This document shows, in pieces, positions 32,940 through 42,201 of a stretch of DNA of 64,000 nucleotides. Source of the DNA: Flavobacterium sp. 90 (GTDB lineage: Bacteria > Bacteroidota > Bacteroidia > Flavobacteriales > Flavobacteriaceae); assembly GCF_004339525.1 (NCBI RefSeq), contig NZ_SMGE01000001.1, positions 3,100,001-3,164,000 on the forward strand, read 5' to 3'. Numbering within the stretch: the stretch's first letter is position 1; the number at the start of each line of letters is the position of its first letter. The notes below the pieces were generated by a model that saw nothing but the letters and a program-made list of their open reading frames with translations, was not told the DNA's origin and ran no database searches. The translations under genes were made by a program, and so were the position numbers.

Positions 32940-33635
32940 ATGAGAAAGATAACCGTTTTAAGCCTGAGTAGTTTATTTGTATTAGCAAGTTTCTTTACAA
33001 GTTGTGATTCAGTGAAAAATGCAAACAATACACAAAAAGGTGCCGGAATTGGAGTAGTTGCCGGTGGACTTATTGGTGGTATTTTAGGAAATAATTTAGG
33101 TCACGGAGGTAATGCTGCTTTAGGTGCTGCAATTGGAGCAGCCGTAGGTGGTGGAACCGGAGCACTTATTGGAAACAAAATGGATAAACAAGCCCGTGAA
33201 ATTGATCAGGCTTTACCAGGTGCTGATGTAGAAAGAGTTGGAGAAGGAATTCACTTAACTTTAAATGAAAACTCTGTTCGTTTTGATACTAACAAATCGA
33301 CTTTGACTTCTCAGGCAAAAGCTAACTTAGATAAATTAATTCCTGTATTTACGGAATATGGAGATACAGATATTCAAATTTTTGGTTACACTGATAATAC
33401 AGGAAAACCAGAATATAACTTGACACTTTCAGGACAAAGAGCGGCATCTGTGCAAGCTTATTTAGTTTCAAAAGGATTAAAATCTAGCCGTTTCAAAACT
33501 TCAGGTTTAGGAATCGCTGATCCAATTGCAACAAATGATACTGCTGAAGGAAAAGCACAAAACCGTCGTGTAGAATTCTCAATTACTGCAAATGACAAAA
33601 TGGTAAATGATGCAAAAGCTCAATCCGGAAAATAA
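32940..33635 (+). CDS. OmpA-family lipoprotein with glycine zipper
   Basis: The 231-residue protein has a lipoprotein signal with cysteine in FFTSCDSVK. Next is a glycine-zipper stretch (GAGIGVVAGGLIGGILGNN and ALGAAIGAAVGGGTGALIG, residues about 37-80). A peptidoglycan-binding OmpA domain closes the protein: VRFDTNKSTLTSQAKANLDKL, IFGYTDNTGKPEYNLTLSGQRA, KAQNRRVEFSI. It would tether the envelope to the cell wall. Same direction and 17 bp from the lipocalin-like gene. A terminator follows. Confidence 0.9.
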   Translation: MRKITVLSLSSLFVLASFFTSCDSVKNANNTQKGAGIGVVAGGLIGGILGNNLGHGGNAALGAAIGAAVGGGTGALIGNKMDKQAREIDQALPGADVERVGEGIHLTLNENSVRFDTNKSTLTSQAKANLDKLIPVFTEYGDTDIQIFGYTDNTGKPEYNLTLSGQRAASVQAYLVSKGLKSSRFKTSGLGIADPIATNDTAEGKAQNRRVEFSITANDKMVNDAKAQSGK

Positions 33636-33660
33636 GTTTCAGACGCAATAAAATTTCTTT

Positions 33661-33694
33661 AAAGCTGTTTCTTAATTGAAGCAGCTTTTTTTTT
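33661..33694 (+). terminator. Terminator after the OmpA-family gene
   Basis: AAAGCTGTTTC pairs with GAAGCAGCTTT (33678-33688), then a T-run. Confidence 0.75.
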
Positions 33695-33723
33695 GACTTT
33701 AGAAATTAAACATTGTAAATTTG
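33692..33723 (+). promoter_or_regulatory. Promoter of the ABC ATPase gene
   Basis: TTTG at 33692-33695, a 20 bp spacer and TAAATTTG at 33716-33723, close after the preceding terminator and 18 bp before the ATG. Confidence 0.6.
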
Positions 33724-33741
33724 ACCTTTCAAATATAACCC

Positions 33742-34692
33742 ATGCTCGACATTCAAAATATTTCTTTTTCGTATACCGAAAACCCTGTTATAAAAAACGT
33801 TTCTTTTACTGTAAATAAAGGCGATAATATTGCCATTATTGGTGAGAGTGGCTGCGGAAAAAGTACGCTTCTTAAATTAATGTACGGTTTATATGATCTG
33901 GATGAAGGCAAGATTTTTTATAATGAGAAACCTGTTTTAGGTCCAAAGTATAATTTAATTCCCGGAATGCCTTATATGAAATATCTGGCACAGGATTTTG
34001 ATTTGTCTCCTTTTGAAACCGTAGCCGAAAATGTTGGAAAGTTTCTTTCGAATGGTTTTGCAAACATGAAAAAACTTCGTGTTCAGGAATTACTAGAAAT
34101 GGTGGAAATGGAATCTTTTTCTAATGTAAAAGCAAAATTTTTAAGTGGAGGTCAACAACAAAGAGTGGCGCTGGTAAGAGTTTTGGCCTTAGAGCCGGAA
34201 GTTATCTTATTGGACGAACCGTTTAGTCAAATTGATGCTTTTAGAAAAAATGCTTTACGCCGAAATTTATTCCGTTACTTAAAACAAAAAGGAATTACGT
34301 GCATTATTGCAACGCATGACAGTACGGATGCTTTGTCGTTTGCAGACGAAGCGATTGTAATGCGAAACGGAGAAATTATTGTTAAGGATAATCCATCAAA
34401 AATATACGAAGATCCGCAAACTAAATATGTAGCGTCACTTTTTGGAGAAGTAAATGAACTTCCAACGCATTTATTACTTCCGTATGAAGATCAGGAACAT
34501 AAGACTTTGGTTTATCCGCATCAATTTAAAATGGTTACAGAATCTAATTTACCAGTAAAAATTAGAAGAACTTATTTTAGAGGAAATCATTATTTGATTG
34601 AAACTGTTTATAAAAGACAACTTGTGTTTTTTGAAAGTGAAATCGATTTGCCTCTTGAACAGGAAATTTTCTTAAGTTTAAATTATTTGTAA
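33742..34692 (+). CDS. ABC transporter ATP-binding protein
   Basis: The 316-residue protein has Walker A GESGCGKST (about residues 35-43), signature LSGGQQQRVALVRVLAL, Walker B VILLDEPFSQID, and the switch His in ATHDSTD. The nucleotide-binding domain ends near residue 235. About 80 further residues (PTHLLLPYEDQEHKTLVYPHQFKM ...) look like an OB/TOBE-type regulatory domain of importer ATPases. No permease or binding protein is near, so the transported solute is unknown. Transcribed alone. Confidence 0.85.
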   Translation: MLDIQNISFSYTENPVIKNVSFTVNKGDNIAIIGESGCGKSTLLKLMYGLYDLDEGKIFYNEKPVLGPKYNLIPGMPYMKYLAQDFDLSPFETVAENVGKFLSNGFANMKKLRVQELLEMVEMESFSNVKAKFLSGGQQQRVALVRVLALEPEVILLDEPFSQIDAFRKNALRRNLFRYLKQKGITCIIATHDSTDALSFADEAIVMRNGEIIVKDNPSKIYEDPQTKYVASLFGEVNELPTHLLLPYEDQEHKTLVYPHQFKMVTESNLPVKIRRTYFRGNHYLIETVYKRQLVFFESEIDLPLEQEIFLSLNYL

Positions 34693-34741
34693 TTAGATAA
34701 TGTGTCAATTAGAAAATTAGATAATTTTTTTTAATGTTATA

Positions 34742-34786
34742 AAAACAAACCCGATAGATTTTTGAAATCTATCGGGTTTGTTTTTA
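34742..34786. terminator. Bidirectional terminator between the ABC ATPase and S9 peptidase genes
   Basis: AACAAACCCGATAGATTT pairs with AAATCTATCGGGTTTGTT (16 bp or more) with T-rich ends on both strands. Confidence 0.8.
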
Positions 34787-34805
34787 TTTGATAATCTTTA
34801 ATAAT

Positions 34806-37217
34806 CTAGTTTTTTAAATATTTTTCTAAAAACTGATCTTGTTCCCAAAGTAAATGTAGAATGTTTTCTTTGGCAACATAACTATGTGCTTCTTTAGGTA
34901 AAATCACCATTCTTGCTGGAGCGCCTAAACCTTTTAAAGCTTGAAAATAACGTTCTGTCTGCAAAGTAAAAGTTCCCGGATTATTATCGGCTTCGCCATG
35001 AACTAATAAAATTGGAGTTTTCATTTTATCTGCATTCATAAAAGGAGACATTGCGTTGTAAACATCTGGAACTTCCCAGTAATTACGTTGCTCACTCTGG
35101 AAACCAAACGGAGTCAAAGTTCTGTTATACGCGCCGCTTCTTGCAATTCCGCAGGCAAATAAATTAGAATGTGTTAATAAATTTGCCGTCATAAATGCGC
35201 CATAAGAGTGTCCGCCAATAGCGACTTTTTTACGATTAATATATCCTAAAGCATCAACAGCATTAATTGCAGCTTCGGCATTGTCTACTAATTGCGAGAT
35301 AAAGTTGTCGTTTGGTTCTGTAGTTCCTTCTCCAATAATAGGGAAAGCTGCATCATCCAAAACCACATACCCTTTGGTTACCCAATAAACAAAAGATCCA
35401 TAATAAGGAAAAGTAAACTCATTTGAATTTTGAGTCGATTGTCCAGCACTATTTCGGTCTTTGTATTCGGCAGGATAAGCCCAGATTAATAAAGGTAGTT
35501 TTTCTTTTTTTGCTTTATCATATCCAGCAGGAAGATATAAAGTTCCCGAAAGTTCCAAACCGTCTTTACGTTTGTATTTAATAACTTCTTTACTCACATC
35601 TTTAATACTTTCAAACGGATTTTTGAAAGTTGTAATTGGAGTTAAACTGTTTTGTTTTTTAATGTTTCTGAAGTAATAATTTGGATATTCACTTTTTGAC
35701 TGAATCTGAACTAAAACTTTACCGGATCTGAAATCTTCAATTTCCAATAAATCTTCTTTTTTGTCTTTATAAGAAGAAGTATAAATGCGTTTAGATTGTA
35801 ATGTTTTTAAATTGAATTCATCAATAAATGGAAACTGACCATTTTTAGTATATCCGTCACCAATTCTGTAAGCGTTATCTTTTTCGATTGCAAGAACATA
35901 TTTATTATATTCATTCTTTTTGGTTTCAAAAGTACCAGGATCTGAGTAAACGTCTTGTTGGTTTCTGTCCGTAATCACTTTTGCTTGCTGACCAGGATTT
36001 GATGGATTAATCAAATATGTTTTAGTATTACGCGTATCGTACCATTCGTCAGTAACAAAAGCAATATTATCATTTCCCCAAACAATATCAGAATAACGTT
36101 GAGGTATTTTTACCAATGAAGTTGCATCGCTTGTAAAAGGCGCATCCCAAAGAAAAACTTCATCTCTAAAATCTGCTTTGTTCGCAGGATCTCCTTCATC
36201 CAGAGCTGTAACATAAGATAAAGTAGCTGGTTTGTCATTTCTCCATGCCATTTCTCTTTTTCCTTTTCGAACCGCCATAAAACCTTTTGGTATAATTTCG
36301 TTCAACGGAACTTCGTTAACTGTTTTGATTTCTTTTCCTCGAATGTCATATACAACTGATTTAGATGGAAATCTGCTTAAAGGAACAACATAAGAAAATG
36401 GTTTCTGAATGGTTGTTAACATAATATAATTACCGTCTGGAGAGATTTTTTCTCCGACAAACATTGCAGCTTCTTTAAATAAAACAGCATTTCCGTTAAT
36501 GTTGACTTTGTATAATTCAGATGTAATGATATTTTCAAAATTAACTTCATCGTTTTTGTTTTTCAACATATCCGGATAAGTTCTGTTTTGAGATTTTTCG
36601 CCTGAAGTATTCGAAATAATTGGTCCTGTTGGTAAATCTTTTTTAGAATCCAGAAGTGGTTTTCTATCTTTTGGAAGCATTTTTACCAGGATAGTTTCAT
36701 TGTCTAAAAGCCAGCTAAACGGATTTCCCAGATTTGCATTTACAGTAGCTTCCGTTAGTTTTGTGGCTTGTGCCGATGCAACATCCAAAACCCAAAGTTC
36801 TAAACCAGTATTTGTAGTATGCGAAAACAGAATTTTTTTGTCATTTGGTGACCAAAGGACATTACTGATTTTAGGATTATTTGGTAGTCCTTTTACTTGA
36901 ATTTCGTCTTTACCATTAGTCTTTCTTAATTTCAGATTGTTGATATAAGTAACGGTACTTGAAATATTGGTAACAGGATTAATCCTTAAACCTCCCAAAC
37001 GAAGTTCCTCCTGATTTAAATCGTCTAATGTTTTGTATGTACTTCTATATACTAAGAGCATATTTTCTTTTTTAGTATCCATAGATACTGTAGGAGCTCT
37101 TTCATAATCTGCTAAATCCAGGATAGATTTAGACGGTTTTTGGTAGGTTAGGTTTTCCTGAGCAAAAGCAAAGAAACCAATATTTAAAAATAAGAATAAT
37201 GTAACCTTTAATTTCAT
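34806..37217 (-). CDS. Exported prolyl oligopeptidase-family (S9) peptidase
   Basis: The 803-residue protein has a signal peptide (MKLKVTLFLFLNIGFFAFAQ), a beta-propeller-like N-terminal half with repeated WSPNDKKILFSHT-type segments, and an alpha/beta-hydrolase C-terminus. The catalytic set is visible: Ser in GGHSYGAFMTANLL (about 668), Asp in HGEADNNPG (about 742), His in EAHSYVAKE (about 776). Family members cut short peptides in the periplasm or at the surface. The length is usual for the large Bacteroidota S9 peptidases. Monocistronic. Confidence 0.88.
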   Translation of the reverse strand: MKLKVTLFLFLNIGFFAFAQENLTYQKPSKSILDLADYERAPTVSMDTKKENMLLVYRSTYKTLDDLNQEELRLGGLRINPVTNISSTVTYINNLKLRKTNGKDEIQVKGLPNNPKISNVLWSPNDKKILFSHTTNTGLELWVLDVASAQATKLTEATVNANLGNPFSWLLDNETILVKMLPKDRKPLLDSKKDLPTGPIISNTSGEKSQNRTYPDMLKNKNDEVNFENIITSELYKVNINGNAVLFKEAAMFVGEKISPDGNYIMLTTIQKPFSYVVPLSRFPSKSVVYDIRGKEIKTVNEVPLNEIIPKGFMAVRKGKREMAWRNDKPATLSYVTALDEGDPANKADFRDEVFLWDAPFTSDATSLVKIPQRYSDIVWGNDNIAFVTDEWYDTRNTKTYLINPSNPGQQAKVITDRNQQDVYSDPGTFETKKNEYNKYVLAIEKDNAYRIGDGYTKNGQFPFIDEFNLKTLQSKRIYTSSYKDKKEDLLEIEDFRSGKVLVQIQSKSEYPNYYFRNIKKQNSLTPITTFKNPFESIKDVSKEVIKYKRKDGLELSGTLYLPAGYDKAKKEKLPLLIWAYPAEYKDRNSAGQSTQNSNEFTFPYYGSFVYWVTKGYVVLDDAAFPIIGEGTTEPNDNFISQLVDNAEAAINAVDALGYINRKKVAIGGHSYGAFMTANLLTHSNLFACGIARSGAYNRTLTPFGFQSEQRNYWEVPDVYNAMSPFMNADKMKTPILLVHGEADNNPGTFTLQTERYFQALKGLGAPARMVILPKEAHSYVAKENILHLLWEQDQFLEKYLKN

Positions 37218-37443
37218 AGTTTGAATTTTATGGGTTTGAAAAAAGTGGGCTTCATAAATGTTTGTCTAAGGTAGTTTACTCTTGTTACATTTTATGCGTT
37301 ATTTTTCATACTTTTCATTGTTTTGGACTAAAAACTGGTTTTTTAGAATTGAACTTGGTTTAATAGCTTGTATAATTAAAGTATATTAAATTGCTAATTA
37401 CGAAAAAAAGAGTAATTTGTACGCTTATGTTTTAAACAATACT

Positions 37444-37451
37444 TAAATTTG
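37444..37451 (+). promoter_or_regulatory. -7 element of the KAS III gene
   Basis: TAAATTTG fits TAnnTTTG, 32 bp before the ATG. A TTTG at 37416-37419 stands 24 bp upstream, slightly beyond the usual spacing. Confidence 0.5.
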
Positions 37452-37483
37452 CAATCCAATTTTTTAACAAATAATAAAAGAAT

Positions 37484-38491
37484 ATGTATCATTCAAAAAT
37501 AGCGGGCCTAGGATATTATGTTCCTTCAAATGTTGTGACCAACGATGATTTGTCTAAGATTATTGATACCAATGATGAGTGGATTCAGGAGCGAACAGGG
37601 ATTCAGGAGCGTAGACATATTATTCGTGGAGAAGATACCACGACAACAATGGGAGTAAAAGCAGCTAAAATTGCTATAGAACGTTCTGGCGTTGCCAAAG
37701 AAGATATTGATTTTGTAGTTTTTGCTACATTAAGTCCTGATTACTATTTTCCAGGACCTGGAGTTTTAGTACAACGTGATTTAGGATTAAGAACTGTAGG
37801 AGCATTAGATGTTAGAAATCAATGTTCTGGTTTTGTTTATGCAATTTCTGTTGCAGATCAATATATTAAAACCGGAATGTATAAAAATATTTTGGTGATA
37901 GGCTCTGAGGTTCATTCAACAGGATTAGACATGACAACTCGCGGACGTGGAGTTTCAGTAATTTTTGGAGATGGAGCAGGAGCGGCAGTTTTAAGTCGTG
38001 AAGAAGATTTGACAAAAGGTATTTTATCTACACATTTACATTCAGAAGGACAACATGCTGAGGAACTAGCTTTGCAGGCACCAGGAATGGGAGCGCGTTG
38101 GGTAACAGATATATTAGCAGATAATGACCCGAATGATGAAAGTTATTATCCTTATATGAACGGACAATTTGTATTTAAAAATGCAGTAGTTCGTTTTGCT
38201 GAAGTAATCAATGAAGGTTTGGAAGCAAATGGTTTGCAAGTTTCAGATATTGATATGTTGATTCCGCATCAGGCAAACTTGAGAATTTCGCAATTCATTC
38301 AGAATAAATTTAAATTGAGTGATGATCAGGTTCATAATAATATTCAGAAATACGGAAACACAACTGCAGCATCTATTCCAATTGCTTTGACAGAAGCTTG
38401 GGAACAAGGAAAAATCAAATCAGGTGATACAGTTGTTTTGGCTGCTTTTGGAAGTGGTTTTACCTGGGCAAGTGCTATTATAAAATGGTAA
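37484..38491 (+). CDS. 3-oxoacyl-ACP synthase III family protein
   Basis: The 335-residue thiolase-fold protein has the KAS III triad: C113 in RNQCSGFVYA, H261 in IPHQANLRI, and N292 in YGNTTAAS. It also has IFGDGAGAAVL and the C-terminal LAAFGSGFTWASAIIKW. KAS III condenses acetyl- or branched acyl-CoA with malonyl-ACP. No other fatty-acid genes are adjacent, so it could be a second FabH-like enzyme (for example for a special lipid). I leave the symbol out for that reason. Full length. Confidence 0.85.
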   Translation: MYHSKIAGLGYYVPSNVVTNDDLSKIIDTNDEWIQERTGIQERRHIIRGEDTTTTMGVKAAKIAIERSGVAKEDIDFVVFATLSPDYYFPGPGVLVQRDLGLRTVGALDVRNQCSGFVYAISVADQYIKTGMYKNILVIGSEVHSTGLDMTTRGRGVSVIFGDGAGAAVLSREEDLTKGILSTHLHSEGQHAEELALQAPGMGARWVTDILADNDPNDESYYPYMNGQFVFKNAVVRFAEVINEGLEANGLQVSDIDMLIPHQANLRISQFIQNKFKLSDDQVHNNIQKYGNTTAASIPIALTEAWEQGKIKSGDTVVLAAFGSGFTWASAIIKW

Positions 38492-38516
38492 TTTAATTCC
38501 TCTTACATTATATTTT

Positions 38517-38548
38517 AAAACCTGCTCTTTTTGGAGCAGGTTTTTTTT
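38517..38548 (+). terminator. Terminator of the KAS III gene
   Basis: AACCTGCTC pairs with GAGCAGGTT around TTTTTG, followed by eight Ts. Confidence 0.8.
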
Positions 38549-38574
38549 ATACTTTCGTGTTGAATTACGCAATC

Positions 38575-38674
38575 TTGTCATTGCGAGGAACGAAGCAATC
38601 ACATTTAGTGTGTTATTTTTGATAAAGAAATGTGTTTATTGTTAGTGTGGTTGCTTCGTTCCTCGCAATGACAA
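38575..38674. repeat. Inverted repeat with 24 bp perfect arms (GTCATTGCGAGGAACGAAGC family)
   Basis: The arm 38575-38598 (core CATTGCGAGGAACGAAGC) and its exact reverse complement at 38651-38674 enclose a 52 bp AT-rich loop. The element lies between the KAS III terminator and cutC. It resembles in style, but not in sequence, the CATTTCGAGG elements at 18122 and 26104. Confidence 0.8.
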
Positions 38675-38689
38675 ATAATTTAAATTACA

Positions 38690-39361
38690 ATGAAAAAAAA
38701 TCAACTTGAAATAGCGTGTTTTAATTACGAATCGGCCATAATTGCACAAGAAAATGGAGCTGATCGAATAGAACTTTGTGATAATATGAAGCTTGGCGGA
38801 ACAACTCCTAATTATATTTTAGCCTTAAAAGTGAGGGAGAATGTATCCATGAAAATGCATGTAATCATAAGACCTCGAGGCGGAGATTTTGTTTATACAG
38901 ATGAAGAGTTTATAGAAATGAAACAAGATATTAAACAATTTAAAAAATTGGGTGTTGATGGTTTTGTTTTCGGAATCTTAAAAGCAGACGGAAGCGTTAG
39001 TAAAAGACGCAATAAAGAATTGGTTGATTTAGCAAGTCCGCTTTCTTGTACTTTTCATCGTGCTTTTGATGTTGTAAAAGACGTTAAAGAATCTCTTAAA
39101 GATGTAATTGAATGTGGTTTTAATACTATTTTGACTTCGGGACAAGGAATCAATGTCGAAGAAGGAATTTTTACTTTAGAGAAAATTCAAAAATGGGCCA
39201 AAGATAAAATAGAAATCATGCCCGGCGGCGGTTTGCGATCTTCGAATATTAAATTATTACAGGATAAACTAGAACCAACTTTTTATCATTCATCGGCGAT
39301 TACAGATAATACAGAAACTGCAAATCCCGAAGAAGTAAAAGAACTAAAGAATTTTTTGTAA
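38690..39361 (+). CDS. cutC: Copper homeostasis protein CutC
   Basis: The 223-residue TIM-barrel protein shows the family motifs IACFNYESAIIAQENGADRIELC, MHVIIRPRGGDFVYT, CTFHRAFDVVKD, ILTSGQG and IMPGGGLRS. CutC was linked to copper tolerance in E. coli, but its biochemical function is still not established. Cytosolic. It starts 15 bp after a palindromic repeat. Length is close to the 240-250 residues of E. coli CutC. Confidence 0.92.
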   Translation: MKKNQLEIACFNYESAIIAQENGADRIELCDNMKLGGTTPNYILALKVRENVSMKMHVIIRPRGGDFVYTDEEFIEMKQDIKQFKKLGVDGFVFGILKADGSVSKRRNKELVDLASPLSCTFHRAFDVVKDVKESLKDVIECGFNTILTSGQGINVEEGIFTLEKIQKWAKDKIEIMPGGGLRSSNIKLLQDKLEPTFYHSSAITDNTETANPEEVKELKNFL

Positions 39362-39371
39362 AAGCATTTAA

Positions 39372-39410
39372 ATAAAAAAGCCTGGAGTTGGCATACTCCA
39401 GGCTTTTCTT
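39372..39410. terminator. Bidirectional terminator between cutC and the outer-membrane receptor gene
   Basis: AAAAAGCCTGGAGT pairs with ACTCCAGGCTTTT around TGGCAT. Confidence 0.8.
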
Positions 39411-39449
39411 TTCTACAAGAACTATTAAAATCTACTAATAAAAGAGGGA

Positions 39450-41870
39450 TTAAAACATTCCGCCACCACCTTTATTAGTGTTATCTTCTCTTTGTTTACG
39501 TTGAAGGTTTTTGATTTTTGCACCTCCAAAGTTATAAGTCAATCCTAAGTAAACCGTTTGACTTTCCCATGTAAATTGCCCTTCCTGAGGATAAGGATAA
39601 ACACCGTCAAAAGCATATTTCATTGTGTTGAAAACATCGTTAAAACGTACACTTATGTTCATTTTATTGTCTAACAATGTATAACGTGAACCAATGTCCA
39701 TTTTGTACATTTCTTTTCTGTGTTGTTGAATTTCCTCAACCGGACCTCTGTAAAAACCAAACAATAAAAAGCTTAAACGTTTTGTAGGTTTGAAGTTTGA
39801 GTTCATACGGGCATTAAATGCTGATGTTGTTACAGTACGTTCAAGCGGTGAACTTTTACCTGTTTTAGGATCAAATTCAAATACAACACCGTGTTGTTTT
39901 ATACTTGAAAAGTCAATCGATGGTTGGATATCCCACCATTTTGTAAGCTTATAATTTAATGAAGCTTCAAAGCCATAAGAGCTGCTATTGTCATAATTTG
40001 CAAAACCTAAAATTTGTTTATATCCTGAATCATCATTTGGATCAGGACTTAAAGTTCTGCTTATTTGATCATTAATTCTTCTTACAAAAACTCCGGTAGT
40101 GATACTTCCCTTTTCAAGAGTTCTTGTGTAGTTTACTTCAACCGAATTGGTGAACTGAGGTCTTAAATTTTGATTTCCGTAAGATGTTACCAACGGGGTA
40201 GAAAACTCACGAATAGGTTTAGTTTGCTCTAAACTTGGACGGTCAACGCGACGACTATAGCTTAATTGCAATACATTTTTGTCATTTAAATTATAAGTAA
40301 AATAAGCTGATGGATACAAAGTGATATAATCATCATTAAAGGTTTTATAACCATAATTAAGATTAGACTTAACTTGATAGCTTTCAAAACGAGTTCCTAT
40401 CTGGTAGCTGAATTTTTTGTATTTCTGACCAAAAGTTACATAAGCAGAGTAAATATCGGTATCATATGTATAGATAGAAGTTTGATCTTGAGGGTCAGTA
40501 ACCGCTGGGTTTGCTGTATGGTAATCGTTATCCGTTCTTGTAATTCTGGCTTCAGCACCGGCTTCAAGAGTAGTTTTTTCGTTCAACGGGTTTACATAAT
40601 CAACATTTAAAGTACCTAGTTTTCTGTTTTCACCTGTAGCATCATTGTACACAATATCTTTAGAGGTGTTGTTAGGACTTGTTGTTTTAGTGTCGAAGCT
40701 TGCATTTTGAGTTTCTTTAGTGTCACTATAGTTTCCTTCAAAATCTAAAGTATGACCTTCTTTTTTAAAGATGTGTTTGTATGCTAAATTGTAAGTACCA
40801 GTTTGATTAGGTCCTTGGTATCTTGCTTTTTGGTAAATGTTTTTAATATCCGGATCACCATTATTATAATCAATATCAGTTAATACAATTCCGGTTCCGG
40901 TAGATTTATTTTGATTCGTATAAAAAGATAAAGTATTATGATCATCGATTAAATAATCCATACCAACTTTGTACAAATAATTGTCATTATCATTAGAGAT
41001 TTTTAGTTTTTGCTTAACATCCTGATCTAATCTTTCAATTCGGCCATTGTTAAAATAGGTACCAAAATTTTCACCCACATTTCCGAAGAAGTTTACTTTT
41101 CCGGTTTTATAATTCAAATCTAATGATTGATTGTATTTGGCAGTTTCTCCAAAAGTAATACCACCGCTATAGCTTCCGTTGAAACCAGTGTTGGCATTTT
41201 TATGCAAAACAATATTGATGATTCCAGACATTCCTTCCGGATTGTATTTGGCACTTGGATTTGTAATCAGCTCAATTTTTTTGATAGAAGTTGATGGAAT
41301 TTGTTTCAACAATTGCGCAGGATCAATATTAGATGGTCTTCCATCAATTAAGACACGTACATTATCGTTTCCACGAAGAGAAAGTTTACCGTCCTGATCA
41401 ACATTTACAGACGGAATGTTACTCATAATATCAGAAGCAGAAGCTCCCGCTGTTGTTAAATCTTTTCCAACAGTAATTACTTTTCTATCAATTTTTTGTT
41501 CAATAGTAGAGCGCTCAGCTACAATGTTTACCCCTTTTAATTGCGTTGCTTCTTCTTCAAGCGATGCATTAACAGTAGCTGTTTTTTTGTTATCACTTAA
41601 AATTACAGAACCTATATATTTTCTAAATCCAATGTATTGAATTTCGATTGTATAGTTTTTTATCGCTAAATTTTTAATGGTAAAATCACCATTATCATCA
41701 GTGTTAACTCCGGTTACTACTTTTCCGTTGTCTTTAATAGAAACTGTAGCATAAGAAATTGGCGCATTGTTTGACTTTTCGGTAATTTTTCCGGACACTA
41801 CACCGGCATTCTGGGCTTGTGCTGTTGCAAATACACCTAGTAATGCAAACAGAAAGAATTTTAGTTTCAT
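39450..41870 (-). CDS. Outer-membrane beta-barrel protein with CarboxypepD-like and plug domains
   Basis: The 806-residue protein has a signal peptide (MKLKFFLFALLGVFATAQAQ). A carboxypeptidase-regulatory-like beta-sandwich follows (SGKITEKSNNAPISYATVSIKD, about 25-110). The plug domain has ERSTIEQKIDRKVI, SIPSVNVDQDGKLSLRGNDNVRVLIDGRP-type text, then a large C-terminal barrel ending TYNFGGAKIKNLQR. The family (outer-membrane beta-barrel 3, TonB-receptor-like) imports unknown ligands or serves in export. The C-terminus carries a charged, Gly-rich tail after the last barrel strand. Monocistronic. Confidence 0.85.
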   Translation of the reverse strand: MKLKFFLFALLGVFATAQAQNAGVVSGKITEKSNNAPISYATVSIKDNGKVVTGVNTDDNGDFTIKNLAIKNYTIEIQYIGFRKYIGSVILSDNKKTATVNASLEEEATQLKGVNIVAERSTIEQKIDRKVITVGKDLTTAGASASDIMSNIPSVNVDQDGKLSLRGNDNVRVLIDGRPSNIDPAQLLKQIPSTSIKKIELITNPSAKYNPEGMSGIINIVLHKNANTGFNGSYSGGITFGETAKYNQSLDLNYKTGKVNFFGNVGENFGTYFNNGRIERLDQDVKQKLKISNDNDNYLYKVGMDYLIDDHNTLSFYTNQNKSTGTGIVLTDIDYNNGDPDIKNIYQKARYQGPNQTGTYNLAYKHIFKKEGHTLDFEGNYSDTKETQNASFDTKTTSPNNTSKDIVYNDATGENRKLGTLNVDYVNPLNEKTTLEAGAEARITRTDNDYHTANPAVTDPQDQTSIYTYDTDIYSAYVTFGQKYKKFSYQIGTRFESYQVKSNLNYGYKTFNDDYITLYPSAYFTYNLNDKNVLQLSYSRRVDRPSLEQTKPIREFSTPLVTSYGNQNLRPQFTNSVEVNYTRTLEKGSITTGVFVRRINDQISRTLSPDPNDDSGYKQILGFANYDNSSSYGFEASLNYKLTKWWDIQPSIDFSSIKQHGVVFEFDPKTGKSSPLERTVTTSAFNARMNSNFKPTKRLSFLLFGFYRGPVEEIQQHRKEMYKMDIGSRYTLLDNKMNISVRFNDVFNTMKYAFDGVYPYPQEGQFTWESQTVYLGLTYNFGGAKIKNLQRKQREDNTNKGGGGMF

Positions 41871-42171
41871 AATATGGGAATGATTGATTTTTTTGATTGA
41901 TTGATGATGATGATTGTTATTTTGTTTTTTTTTTAGTTTTTTTTCTTTAAACGAATTTAAAGTGTCCCTATTAAGACTCTTTTATCATCGATATGTTACA
42001 GGAAAATCAAATAAAAAAAATGTTTTATTTGGAGATTATCTGTTTTATAGGAGATTAGCGTTTTGATTTTTTGATAATTTTAACATTAAGAATGATTTGC
42101 TTTTTAAGGAATTCTAATCGTTTTCTTGTATTTTATATGTTTTTCATTTTCTGTAATTGATGAATAAGCAG

Positions 42172-42179
42172 TATCTTTG
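42172..42179 (+). promoter_or_regulatory. -7 element of argS
   Basis: TATCTTTG matches TAnnTTTG, 22 bp before the ATG. No TTG at the standard -33 spacing. The rest of the 331 bp gap 41871-42201 shows nothing but AT-rich text. Confidence 0.55.
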
Positions 42180-42201
42180 CTCACTTTAAAAATAAGTTTA
42201 C

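Noticed and set aside
34806..37217. The S9 peptidase as a DPP4-type dipeptidyl peptidase
   Set aside because: The Ser, Asp and His are visible but no Glu-Glu motif for N-terminal recognition could be placed with confidence, so only the family is stated.
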